Translations under genes and position numbers: made by a program | Shown here: one piece after another, positions 1 through 7,567 of the stretch | How positions within the stretch are numbered: position 1 is the first letter of the stretch | Layout of the letters: each line of letters opens with the position of its first letter | Assembly (NCBI RefSeq): GCF_001655675.1 | Contig: NZ_LYRP01000033.1 | Span: 62,001-126,000 of the forward strand | Length of the DNA: 64,000 bases | From: Mangrovibacter phragmitis | GTDB lineage: Bacteria > Pseudomonadota > Gammaproteobacteria > Enterobacterales > Enterobacteriaceae | Direction of reading: 5' to 3' | The notes under the pieces: generated by a model | Database searches by the model: none | Told to the model about the DNA's origin: nothing | Seen by the model: the letters and a program-made list of their open reading frames with translations, nothing else

Positions 1-2
1 TG

Positions 3-992
3 GTTTTCGGCCCGTTAAGTGACCGAATGGGGCGCAAAGTACCTCTGTTGGCTTCTCTGGTTATTTTTATTCTGGCATCAATTGGCTGTGCGATGGCAAC
101 CCGCATGCCTGATTTAATAGTGGCACGTTTTATCCAGGGGCTGGCCGGGGCGGGGGGAGCAGTATTGTCCCGGGCCATTGCGCGTGACTGTTACGCCGGT
201 CCAGAGTTGACGCAGTTTTTTGCTTTACTGATGGCGATTAACGGTGTGGCTCCGATTGCCGCACCGGTATTAGGTGGGCTGCAACTGGCGCTGACCGGCT
301 GGCAGGGGTTGTTTATTACTCTGGCCCTGGTGGGGATTGCGATGCTGGTTGTTGTGTTCACCCAATTAGCCGAGAGTTACCCGCCTCAACGGCGGCAAAA
401 ACAGCAAGGTAATATGGCAGCATCATTTATTGCAGTGATGCGTGAACGGCGATTCATGGGGTTGTGCCTGGTGCAGGGGTTTATGCTGGCCGGGTTATTT
501 GCGTACATTGGTGCTTCATCTTATGTTTTTCAGTCTCACTGGCAACTGACGCCACAGCAGTATAGTTACCTGTTTGCTTTGAATGGTGTCGGGCTTATCG
601 TATTTTCCCTTGGCACGGTGAAACTCTCGGGGCGTTGGGGAGAAAAGCCTGTTCTGGTTGGTGCTCTGGTTCTGTCGGTCATTGCCGCAGTAATACTCTT
701 GCTGTGTGGTGTGGTGGGGGCACCGCTGTCGGTTATTGTTCCTGTGTTGTTCGTAGCCGTATCCATTAACAGCGCAGTCTGTACCCTGGCCGGAGCCATG
801 GCGATGCAGGCACAAGGGCAACATTCAGGTACTGCATCCGCTTTTTTAGGCACCTTAATGTTCATAATGGGGGGCGTGAGCGCACCTTTAACTGGCATTG
901 GCGGCACCTCTTTTATTTCTATGGGCGTGGTTCTGGGTGGGAGCTATCTGCTGGCGCTGTTAAGTTATGTACTGATAGCCCGCAAAGCATAA
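3..992 (+). CDS. Bcr/CflA family multidrug efflux MFS transporter (5' end outside window)
   Basis: This is an inner-membrane drug:proton antiporter of the 12-helix Bcr/CflA group, cut by the left edge of the window. The frame is open from base 3. The residues just before the first ATG (position 27) read FGPLSDR, continuing into MGRK, which is the conserved MFS loop 2-3 motif GxLSDRxGRR/K, so that ATG is internal and not the start. The next helices carry RFIQGLAGAGGAVLSRAIARD, typical of Bcr/CflA helix 4 to 5. About ten further hydrophobic segments follow, and the protein ends KA at 992. Roughly the first 60-70 residues should lie upstream. Substrates cannot be deduced; Bcr relatives export bicyclomycin and sulfonamides. 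The family call is secure, the exact orthology (bcr, ydhC or other) is not. Confidence 0.85.
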   Translation, partial: VFGPLSDRMGRKVPLLASLVIFILASIGCAMATRMPDLIVARFIQGLAGAGGAVLSRAIARDCYAGPELTQFFALLMAINGVAPIAAPVLGGLQLALTGWQGLFITLALVGIAMLVVVFTQLAESYPPQRRQKQQGNMAASFIAVMRERRFMGLCLVQGFMLAGLFAYIGASSYVFQSHWQLTPQQYSYLFALNGVGLIVFSLGTVKLSGRWGEKPVLVGALVLSVIAAVILLLCGVVGAPLSVIVPVLFVAVSINSAVCTLAGAMAMQAQGQHSGTASAFLGTLMFIMGGVSAPLTGIGGTSFISMGVVLGGSYLLALLSYVLIARKA

Positions 993-1120
993 CCGGACGA
1001 ATCTTCCATGCAGCGCAACGTGTCGGGTGTTTTTAGCGGGTAAATGGGGTCTGCCGTCAGTTGCAATAGTGGCGGGTTTTACCGTCCCGGCGCACGAAAA
1101 ACAATGTCATGCATTAAACA

Positions 1121-1147
1121 AGAAGGAAACCCTGAGGGTTTCCTTCT
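1121..1147 (-). terminator. Intrinsic terminator of the small secreted-protein gene
   Basis: The 12-bp arms AGAAGGAAACCC and GGGTTTCCTTCT surround a TGA loop. Read on the minus strand, the hairpin is followed by TGTTT, so it fits the end of the small minus-strand gene at 1176-1337. It could also stop read-through from the MFS gene. Confidence 0.7.
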
Positions 1148-1175
1148 GTGCGTTCAGCAACGGATAAGTGCCAAC

Positions 1176-1337
1176 TTAGCGTGGTTGTACTGGCCGTTTG
1201 TTATCACCGTTACTGTTCTGGCCAGGGTCTTTTTTGTTCTGCTTCTGCTGGTTGTTTTGCCCGTGCTGTAGCGCAGCCTGAACAATGGGAGCAACGGCAA
1301 AGGCCAGTAAAGCAGAAAGTGCGACAAATTTGTTCAT
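1176..1337 (-). CDS. Small secreted or periplasmic protein, 53 aa, unknown function
   Basis: This 53-residue ORF begins MNKFVALSALLAFAVAPIVQA, a classic short Sec signal peptide with likely cleavage after residue 21 (VQA). The mature part is about 32 residues, very rich in Gln, Asn and Lys and almost free of hydrophobic residues, ending RPVQPR. A good Shine-Dalgarno (GAGGAT, about 5 nt before the ATG) and a dedicated downstream hairpin with T-rich tail support a real gene. I do not recognise the family. It lies between convergent or divergent neighbours and is not in an operon with them. The polar low-complexity mature chain suggests a small periplasmic or exported peptide; no catalytic motif is visible. 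Confidence 0.65.
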   Translation of the reverse strand: MNKFVALSALLAFAVAPIVQAALQHGQNNQQKQNKKDPGQNSNGDNKRPVQPR

Positions 1338-1749
1338 ATCATCCTCAGACTGAGCTTCAATGGCTTCCCGTTAACGGGACTTCATCGGGTTCTTTGTTAC
1401 AAAAGGGAGGGCTGTTTCCTGACTCGTTATTAACTGAGGTATATAAGGGAAATTGTGAGCAAAGTATGGTTTTTTTAATTCAGGTTGTTCTCTGTGGTAA
1501 CGCAAGGATAGATTAGTAGGAATGAAATGTGTTTTATTCTCAGTTATCTCTGCTTAATTAATGAATAAATCATACTTTTGTTGGATTGTTTTAGTTTTAA
1601 AAAAATAATTATTTTTTGAATAAATTTTGTTGGTGAAATTTTTTGCGGTTTTTTTTGTTTTTCCATCTTTATTTTTCAAAATGCAGTAAAAACAAAATGT
1701 TACATTTGTTTTTCTGTGAATTTTTTTGTGAGATAAATGATAAAAATAT
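1338..1749. other. AT-rich intergenic region, no gene seen
   Basis: This 412-bp spacer separates the small secreted-protein gene (minus) from the chemoreceptor promoter (plus). From about 1540 to 1740 it is strongly AT-rich, with long T and A runs and almost no GC. I find no ORF with a ribosome binding site. Such tracts often bind H-NS; that is inference only. Confidence 0.5.
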
Positions 1750-1776
1750 TAACTAAAAATGTAATTGTGCCGATAT
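1750..1776 (+). promoter_or_regulatory. FliA (sigma28) flagellar-class promoter of the chemoreceptor gene
   Basis: TAAC, then 15 bases, then GCCGATAT matches the sigma28 consensus TAAA-N15-GCCGATAA at 3 of 4 and 7 of 8 positions with exact spacing. It lies 113 bp before the start codon of a methyl-accepting chemotaxis protein, the kind of gene FliA controls. Confidence 0.7.
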
Positions 1777-1782
1777 TAATTA

Positions 1783-1856
1783 CAGGTGTTGCGCTCCAGA
1801 TACGGAAATACTGCAACAGCATTATGCTGTATTCCTGTTTCTCATCTCAACACCTG
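1783..1856 (+). promoter_or_regulatory. Structured 5' leader of the chemoreceptor mRNA
   Basis: CAGGTGTTG (1783-1791) is exactly complementary to CAACACCTG (1848-1856). Inside the enclosed loop is a perfect small hairpin, ACAGCAT-T-ATGCTGT (1816-1830). Together they give a long-range stem with a nested hairpin lying between the FliA promoter and the start codon. The structure is read directly; a regulatory role is inferred. Confidence 0.45.
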
Positions 1857-1888
1857 GCTTGTTATCACTTAAATACTCCGGGGGTTAT

Positions 1889-3562
1889 ATGCACTTTATT
1901 CGCAACCTTAAAATAAAGGTTATAATGTTATCTATCCTTATCCTGTTCACTCTGTTGTGGAGTGGGGTCTCTTTTTTCTCTCTGCATGCACTGGGCAGCC
2001 TGAAAGAAGAAGTCGAGCTCACCAATGTCCAGCAGGTGAATGGCGACATTATTAATGGTGCCAGTTCGCGTTACTACCAGGTTAAGCTGGCTATGGACCG
2101 TGCGATGGTCGCACAAAAAAATGGGGATACAGCCAGTTATCAGCAGTTAGTGGATGGAATTGGTAAGGATATTGATTTCCTGCAAGGGGGGCTTGATCAG
2201 TTCAAAGTGACAGACCATGCCAACATCAGTAGTGCTGCTATTGATAATATTTACAACAGCTCTCTGACACTGTTTACTCAGGCAATTAAGCCAATGTTCG
2301 AAACGGTGAAGGCAAATAACCTGGACGCCTTTACTCAACTGACAAATGATAAATATAATCCGCTGCGGACCAATTTCACCGACGCCATTCTCGCTTATAA
2401 CCAGGAGATTCATGATCTTAAAACAGCAGCCAATGGTCGTATTCATAATTGGGTTTCTGTGTCGCGTACCACTATTATTATTACGATGATTATTGGTCTG
2501 GTGATCCTGGTGCTGAGTGAGCGTTACTTATCTGTGTTCCTTGGCCGCCCGCTGGAGTGGGTAAAACAACATTTGCAGGTGTTATCACAAGGTCATCTGG
2601 ATAAATCCACGCAGCCACTGGGCAATAACGAAGTGGGGCAGTTAATTCCCTTTCTGGAGACCATGCAGCAAAATTGGGTGAAAACCGTTTCGCAAATTCG
2701 TGGTAGTGCCAGCGAGATTTACCACGGCTCCAGTGAAATTGCCGCAGGTAACGTCGATTTGTCATCGCGTACAGAAGAGCAGGCAGCAGCGCTGACTGAA
2801 ACAGCGGCCAGCATGGAACAGTTGAGTGCTGTGGTAAAACAGAACGCTGATAACGCAGCCCAGGCCAGTACGCTGGCACAAACTGCATCCAAAGCGGCGA
2901 ATGAAGGTGGTGAAGTGGTACAGGGTGTTATCAGTAGCATGAAAAATATCACCAGCAGCTCACAAAAAATCGCCGACATCATCAATGTTATCGACAGCAT
3001 TGCATTCCAGACCAACATTCTGGCGCTTAACGCCGCGGTTGAGGCGGCTCGTGCTGGCGAACAAGGGCGTGGGTTTGCGGTGGTAGCCAGTGAAGTGCGT
3101 AACCTGGCCCAGCGCAGTGCGGGTGCGGCAAAAGAGATCAAAACTCTGATTGATGAATCAGTCAGCAATGTTAACACCGGTTATGAGCAGGTCTCCCTGG
3201 CAAACACCACGATGGATAACATCCTGAAATCTGTTTCCAGTGTGACCAGCATTATGGCGGAGATTGCATCGGCATCTGTGGAGCAAAGCAAAGGTATTTC
3301 CCAGGTGGGAAGTGCGATTTCTCAGATGGATACCGTAACACAACAGAACGCATCGTTGGTGGAAGAGTCTTCCGGCACGTCGGCGTCACTGGAAGAGCAG
3401 GCTCACCGGTTGACTGAAATTGTTTCGGTGTTCCGCTTGCCGGGTGATACGAGTGGTAATCAGGGGCAATCAGCAGCGCGTAAAGGACTGGCTCCGGCGA
3501 GAAAAAGTCAACTGGCGCTGGCGGGCGGTAGCTCCAAAGAGAGTGACTGGGAATCGTTCTGA
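1889..3562 (+). CDS. Methyl-accepting chemotaxis protein (Tsr/Tar-type, 557 aa)
   Basis: This is an inner-membrane chemoreceptor that senses a ligand in the periplasm and controls CheA through CheW. An N-terminal helix (about residues 8-30) is followed by a four-helix-bundle-type periplasmic domain, a second membrane helix near residues 190-212 ([17 protein letters not shown]), a HAMP linker, and the long coiled signalling domain with the hairpin tip [19 protein letters not shown], the most conserved MCP segment. The last residues DWESF match the xWxxF tether that docks CheR and CheB in major receptors. I chose the ATG at 1889, with GGGGG just upstream, over the ATG ten codons earlier because the protein then begins with a normal positively charged segment and first helix. 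The ligand cannot be deduced. A FliA-type promoter precedes it. Confidence 0.9.
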   Translation: MHFIRNLKIKVIMLSILILFTLLWSGVSFFSLHALGSLKEEVELTNVQQVNGDIINGASSRYYQVKLAMDRAMVAQKNGDTASYQQLVDGIGKDIDFLQGGLDQFKVTDHANISSAAIDNIYNSSLTLFTQAIKPMFETVKANNLDAFTQLTNDKYNPLRTNFTDAILAYNQEIHDLKTAANGRIHNWVSVSRTTIIITMIIGLVILVLSERYLSVFLGRPLEWVKQHLQVLSQGHLDKSTQPLGNNEVGQLIPFLETMQQNWVKTVSQIRGSASEIYHGSSEIAAGNVDLSSRTEEQAAALTETAASMEQLSAVVKQNADNAAQASTLAQTASKAANEGGEVVQGVISSMKNITSSSQKIADIINVIDSIAFQTNILALNAAVEAARAGEQGRGFAVVASEVRNLAQRSAGAAKEIKTLIDESVSNVNTGYEQVSLANTTMDNILKSVSSVTSIMAEIASASVEQSKGISQVGSAISQMDTVTQQNASLVEESSGTSASLEEQAHRLTEIVSVFRLPGDTSGNQGQSAARKGLAPARKSQLALAGGSSKESDWESF

Positions 3563-3586
3563 GTTTATTGCTACATGACTATATTA

Positions 3587-3609
3587 AACGGGGGCTTCAG
3601 GCCCCCGTT
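3587..3609. terminator. Terminator hairpin, first of two identical copies flanking the 141-bp element
   Basis: The arms AACGGGGGC and GCCCCCGTT surround TTCAG. The same 23 bases recur at 3751-3773. On the minus strand this copy is followed by TTAATAT, so it keeps the U-rich tail of the original terminator for the convergent ABC transporter operon. It also lies just after the chemoreceptor gene. Confidence 0.8.
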
Positions 3610-3750
3610 GAGTCGGTTGACAAACCTCATGTTCGCACAGAACGAGAGGATGTCACCCAATAAAAAAACAGGAAAATCAAGTCATTGATTTTCGCCTGCT
3701 AACTAAAAAGAAGGAAAAACCACGCTTTTTCCTTCTTTTTCATCAATCTG
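3610..3750 (+). mobile_element. 141-bp terminator-associated repeat element, copy 1 (MITE-like)
   Basis: This is a non-coding 141-bp unit that begins GAGTCGGTTGAC and ends CATCAATCTG. It is nearly identical to 15887-16027 and to the reverse complement of 58633-58773. The ends are imperfect inverted repeats (AGTYTGATGA-like left, AGATTGATGA right when inverted). Three internal stems are visible: GACA/CCTC pairing with GAGG/TGTC near the left end; GAAAATCAA pairing with TTGATTTTC; and AAGAAGGAAAAA pairing with TTTTTCCTTCTT, followed by a T-run. The unit is bracketed by two identical 23-bp terminator hairpins, which I interpret as a target-site duplication. It has no ORF, so a transposase would have to act from elsewhere. 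Confidence 0.8.
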
Positions 3751-3773
3751 AACGGGGGCTTCAGGCCCCCGTT
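3751..3773. terminator. Terminator hairpin, second identical copy beside element copy 1
   Basis: This is an exact 23-bp repeat of 3587-3609. It is the first hairpin met by transcripts leaving the convergent ABC transporter operon, whose stop codon is at 3784. It lacks a T-tract on either side, so the U-rich tail belongs only to the far copy. Confidence 0.75.
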
Positions 3774-3783
3774 ACTACTCACA

Positions 3784-4869
3784 TTATTCTCCTTGAACCA
3801 GCCGTTCCCCGCTGGCTTTGTCAAACAGGTGCAACCTGTCACTTTTCGCCACTAACGCCAGCGTTTGCCCAGGCCCGGTAGCAGGCCGCCCCGTAACCTG
3901 AACGTGGACGGCAAACCCCTGCCAGTCCAGATGCAGCAATGTGGATTCCCCGGTGACCTCCATAATATTCACCTGAGCGCTGGTGCCTTGTGGCGCGATA
4001 ACGATGTCCTGTGGGCGTAACCCGGCAATGACCGGTTTGTCGGCCTGTAAGCGCGCGGCTTCGTGCCAGTGAGGTGGCAACGGTATCCAGAGTTCGCCGC
4101 ACTGTACGCCCGGCTCGCTCTGGCGAAGCTGAATAGTGCCTTCCAGCAGGTTCATCGGCGGCGAACCAATAAAGCGGGCCACAAAAGTATTGCGTGGCTG
4201 GTCGTAGATAGTTAACGGGCTGCCTTGCTGAACAATCACGCCATCACGCATCACTACAATTTGGTCGGCCAGTGTCATGGCTTCAACCTGGTCATGGGTG
4301 ACATAAATCATGGTGGCTTTAAAACGCTGATGCAGGGATTTTATTTCAGCGCGTAGCTCCATACGTAGCTGAGCATCCAGGTTGGACAGTGGCTCGTCGA
4401 ACAAAAACACCTGAGGGTTGCGCACCATAGCCCGGCCCATTGCCACACGCTGGCGCTGCCCGCCGGACAAAGCTCGTGGGTAGCGGCTGAGCAATTTATC
4501 AATCCCCAGCATGGTGGCTATTTGGGTGATTTTGCTCTTTTGCGTGGTTTTATCCACTTTTTTGACCTGCATGTGAAAAGCGAGGTTTTCAGCGACGGTC
4601 AGGTGGGGATAGAGCGCGTAGCTTTGGAATACCATAGCGATATCCCGGTCTGCCGGATCAAGATCGTTTATCTGTTTTTGATTCATTAAGATAGATCCGC
4701 CAGAGGCACTTTCCAGACCAGCCAGTAACCGTAGCAGGGTGGATTTACCACATCCGGAAGGGCCTACCAGTACGGTGAAGCTGCCATCCGGGATGGTCAA
4801 ATCCAGTGGGTGCAGAACAGTTTGTTTCCCATAACGCTTGGCAACTTTTACCAGTTCAACCCCGGCCAT
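3784..4869 (-). CDS. Sugar ABC transporter ATP-binding subunit (MalK/UgpC type, 361 aa)
   Basis: This is the cytoplasmic ATPase that powers the sugar importer encoded by the next genes. It has Walker A GPSGCGKST at residues 36-44, a Q-loop (VFQSYALYPH), the signature LSGGQRQR at 134-141, Walker B VFLFDEP at 154-160 and the switch His in YVTHDQ, all intact. The C-terminal third is the TOBE/MalK-type regulatory domain (GLRPQDIVI, LHLFDKASGERL). Length is normal for this family. The start codon overlaps the end of the kinase gene by 14 bp, which indicates translational coupling. It is the last gene of the minus-strand operon that begins at 8812. The substrate is probably a mono- or oligosaccharide, given the linked PfkB kinase. 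Confidence 0.92.
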   Translation of the reverse strand: MAGVELVKVAKRYGKQTVLHPLDLTIPDGSFTVLVGPSGCGKSTLLRLLAGLESASGGSILMNQKQINDLDPADRDIAMVFQSYALYPHLTVAENLAFHMQVKKVDKTTQKSKITQIATMLGIDKLLSRYPRALSGGQRQRVAMGRAMVRNPQVFLFDEPLSNLDAQLRMELRAEIKSLHQRFKATMIYVTHDQVEAMTLADQIVVMRDGVIVQQGSPLTIYDQPRNTFVARFIGSPPMNLLEGTIQLRQSEPGVQCGELWIPLPPHWHEAARLQADKPVIAGLRPQDIVIAPQGTSAQVNIMEVTGESTLLHLDWQGFAVHVQVTGRPATGPGQTLALVAKSDRLHLFDKASGERLVQGE

Positions 4870-5818
4870 GTGACATCTCCTCTATATGGTGTTGTAGCGC
4901 CTGCCAGTCAGGGTAACTGCGTGGTGAGCTACTGATGGCATGAGCGGCAACGGCGTTTCCCCAGTACAACGCGTCTTCGGGGGATTGCGCCTGGCAAAGT
5001 GCGGCCAGAAAACCGGCATTAAAACTGTCGCCGGCGCCAATGGTGTCAACAACCCTGACCGGCTGGCCCGGAGCGTGCTGATGATATTGTGTGGTCCATA
5101 ACCGGGCCCCGTTCGGGCCGCATTTCGCCACACATCCCCCCCTGGAACTGAGTTGCCGGGCAAGTTCCGCTCCGGCGTCTTCCAGGTTTTCCATCCCTGA
5201 GAGTCCCAGGGTTTCCACCTCGTTGAGCAGTAACCAGTCGCAGTTGGGTAACCAGGTATATACATCAGCGCGCAATGCTGGTGTCCAGCCAGAGGGCGGC
5301 CAGCCGGTATCCACCGCGATGCGGTAACCCTGCTTGCGCAGTTGAGGCAACAAAGTGGTGTACTGGCTGAACAGCGTGCTGCATAAAAAAGTGCCACACA
5401 GCAGGACAATATCCCCCGGGATGGCTTGTTCCGGCAGTTGTTGCAGAATGTCGTCGGCACTGAGACGAGTGATATGGCCGTAATTGCTGAGAAATGACCG
5501 CTCTTTGTCCGGGTGTGTTACGCCCACAGTGAAAGAGGTTTCGCAGGCATAGCCCGGCCAACCGGCAGCACTTTCCGGGAAGTATCCGGCGAGCCACGGC
5601 GTGAAAGCATCATTGCCCTGGCAGGAAATAGCCCGGTGGGGAATTTCCATTGCCGAGAGAGCCAGTGCGCAGTTCCCGGCTGAGCCACCAGGGCGCAGCG
5701 CACTGTGCTCCATCATGGCTTCTGTGCCAGGTGAGGGCCACTGTGTCAGAGTACCCATAATAATATCGACATTGATATTGCCCGCGACATACAACACAGG
5801 CGTGGTTAAATTGTGCAT
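4856..5818 (-). CDS. PfkB-family carbohydrate kinase (320 aa)
   Basis: This is a ribokinase-fold sugar kinase that would phosphorylate the imported sugar (or nucleoside-like substrate) with ATP in the cytoplasm. Both PfkB signatures are present: the N-terminal glycine motif RPGGSAGNCALAL (about residues 42-54) and the C-terminal motif VVDTIGAGDSFNAGFLAAL, containing the anion hole and the catalytic Asp (GAGD). It lies between the ATPase and permease genes, with a 14-bp overlap on one side and a 2-bp gap on the other, so it is part of the transport operon. Ribokinase, fructokinase, adenosine kinase and 2-keto-3-deoxygluconate kinase relatives share these motifs. The motif set does not decide the substrate. 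Confidence 0.85.
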   Translation of the reverse strand: MHNLTTPVLYVAGNINVDIIMGTLTQWPSPGTEAMMEHSALRPGGSAGNCALALSAMEIPHRAISCQGNDAFTPWLAGYFPESAAGWPGYACETSFTVGVTHPDKERSFLSNYGHITRLSADDILQQLPEQAIPGDIVLLCGTFLCSTLFSQYTTLLPQLRKQGYRIAVDTGWPPSGWTPALRADVYTWLPNCDWLLLNEVETLGLSGMENLEDAGAELARQLSSRGGCVAKCGPNGARLWTTQYHQHAPGQPVRVVDTIGAGDSFNAGFLAALCQAQSPEDALYWGNAVAAHAISSSPRSYPDWQALQHHIEEMSHGRG

Positions 5819-5820
5819 AG

Positions 5821-6660
5821 TTATCCTTTACTTCCACCGCTGGCAAGCCCACCCACCAGCGTTTTTTGCAACCAGATAGCAATAAACAGTGGCGGAACGG
5901 ATGCCAGAATGCCGACTGCGGCTATCAGGCCGTCATCGGTTGCGCGCCCGGCAGTAAAACCGGCAATCGTAACGGGCAGCGTTTGTGCGGCAAGGTTGCT
6001 GGTAAACAGTAATGAGTAGAAAAATTCATCCCAGGCCAGGAGCCAGCCAAACAGTGCAGACGCTCCCAGCATCGGTTTTGCCAGTGGCAGCGTGATGCGC
6101 AACAGAACCTGCCAAAACCGCAAACCATCAAGCCGTGCGGCCTGTTCAATATCGCGGGGCAGGGTATCGAACTGGTTTTTGAGCATCCAGGTGAGAAAAG
6201 GCAGGATAAGCGAGCAATAAACCAGAACCAGGCCAGTGCGGGTATTAAGCAGCCCGAGTTGTTCAAGAATAAAATAGAGCGGCAGTACAAAGGCCACGGG
6301 CGGCACCATGTAAATGCCCAGGCCGGCATACAACCACCCTTCACGGCCTGGATAGCGGGAAAAACTGAACGCAGCCGGGACTGCAAGCACCAGCGACACC
6401 AGCGTAGCCCCACAGGCAACCAGAATGCTGTTTAACAGTGCGTGCAGAAAAAGTGCGCCTGGCTTACCTGGTGCCAGTGAAACCAGGCTTGCATAGCGGC
6501 TGAAATCCCACTGGCGTGGCAACCATTCAAGGGGAATGCGGGTGAGGTCGGCGGTAGAGCTGACACTCATTAAAAATAGCCACGCCATCGGGCCCAGAAT
6601 AGACAACGCCACGATCAGGGCAGCCAGGTAACGCAGAAAGGTGCGAATTTTACGCTTCAT
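5821..6660 (-). CDS. Sugar ABC transporter permease, MalG-like (279 aa)
   Basis: This is an inner-membrane permease subunit with six predicted helices. The binding-protein-dependent transport EAA loop is clear (EQAARLDGLRFWQVLLRITLPL), the contact site for the ATPase. The short N-terminus and a periplasmic segment after helix 1 (SSTADLTRIPLEWLP) resemble MalG/UgpE-type partners. It overlaps the upstream permease gene by 11 bp and is followed after 2 bp by the PfkB kinase gene, so translation is coupled along the operon. Confidence 0.9.
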   Translation of the reverse strand: MKRKIRTFLRYLAALIVALSILGPMAWLFLMSVSSTADLTRIPLEWLPRQWDFSRYASLVSLAPGKPGALFLHALLNSILVACGATLVSLVLAVPAAFSFSRYPGREGWLYAGLGIYMVPPVAFVLPLYFILEQLGLLNTRTGLVLVYCSLILPFLTWMLKNQFDTLPRDIEQAARLDGLRFWQVLLRITLPLAKPMLGASALFGWLLAWDEFFYSLLFTSNLAAQTLPVTIAGFTAGRATDDGLIAAVGILASVPPLFIAIWLQKTLVGGLASGGSKG

Positions 6661-7561
6661 GGGCGGTACTCCTGCGGCGTTGGCGTAATAGCATCAGCAG
6701 GTAAACAGCAATCAGCACGCCGCACATCAGTGCCATCAGAATGGCATAAGCCGCACCACTGCCTGCCCGCATATAGCTGAACGATTCCTGGTAAACGAAA
6801 AAGCTCAGGGTTTTGGTGCTGTCCATAGGCCCGCCACGCGTCATAACGTAGATGATGTCGAAAACTTTGAAGGCATCAATGGTGCGCAGAACCAAAGCCA
6901 CGCCCAGTGGGGCAACAATGGCCGGAAAGGTGATGGCGCGAAAACGCCGCCACGCACTGGCACCATCAAGCCTTGCCGCTTCATACAAGTCTTCCGGTAT
7001 GGATTGCAATGCTGCAAGCACCAGTAAGGTCACCAGTGGATAGTTTTTCCAGATATCGGCAAACATCACGCTATTCAGTGCGGCGTCGGTTGAACCCAGC
7101 CAGGAGCGGTAGCTGTCCAGAATACCCAGTTGAGTGAGCAGGGCATTGATGCTGCCGTAATCCGGGTTAAAGTTCAGCCGCCACATCATGGCGTTAACAA
7201 TGGTGGGGAGCGCCCAGGGCAGGATCACCAACACTCTCAGAATGTTGCGCCCGAGGAATTTTTGGTTAAGCAGCAGCGCCACTAATACGCCCAGTACACC
7301 CTCGATAGCCACAGTAACAATGGTGAAGTAGAGTGTGCGACCAAATGCATCCCGGAAATCCGGGTCAGTCAGGGCGTATAAGTAGTTATCCAGCCCAACA
7401 TAGTTTGGGCCGGTTCCGGTGCTGATAAGCGCTGCATCGGTAAAACTTAACCACAGAGTGCGCAGCAACGGCCAGGCTGTTAGCAACAGCATCATGATAA
7501 CCATGGGTGCTAACAGCACCCATGCCTGACGGTGTTCGCGTTGTTGCAAATTCAGCATCAC
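6650..7561 (-). CDS. Sugar ABC transporter permease, MalF-like (303 aa)
   Basis: This is the second membrane subunit of the importer. It has six hydrophobic segments, a periplasmic stretch after helix 1 (TDAALISTGTGPNYVGLDNY, a hallmark of the UgpA/MalF-like group) and an EAA loop, YEAARLDGASAWRRFRAITF. The length is that of the short MalF-like group, without the large periplasmic loop of E. coli MalF. It starts 6 bp after the end of the binding-protein gene and overlaps the MalG-like gene by 11 bp. Met-Met at the start leaves a one-codon ambiguity. Confidence 0.9.
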   Translation of the reverse strand: MMLNLQQREHRQAWVLLAPMVIMMLLLTAWPLLRTLWLSFTDAALISTGTGPNYVGLDNYLYALTDPDFRDAFGRTLYFTIVTVAIEGVLGVLVALLLNQKFLGRNILRVLVILPWALPTIVNAMMWRLNFNPDYGSINALLTQLGILDSYRSWLGSTDAALNSVMFADIWKNYPLVTLLVLAALQSIPEDLYEAARLDGASAWRRFRAITFPAIVAPLGVALVLRTIDAFKVFDIIYVMTRGGPMDSTKTLSFFVYQESFSYMRAGSGAAYAILMALMCGVLIAVYLLMLLRQRRRSTAHEA

Positions 7562-7567
7562 GCTTCC

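Noticed and set aside
1044-1516. Two overlapping plus-strand frames over the small secreted-protein gene
   Set aside because: They cross a terminator hairpin and show no protein-like composition; the minus-strand gene with signal peptide and ribosome site explains the region.
3587-3773. Repeated stem-loops read as a short CRISPR array
   Set aside because: Only two repeats with a 141-bp intervening unit, and that unit itself recurs elsewhere; there are no cas genes.
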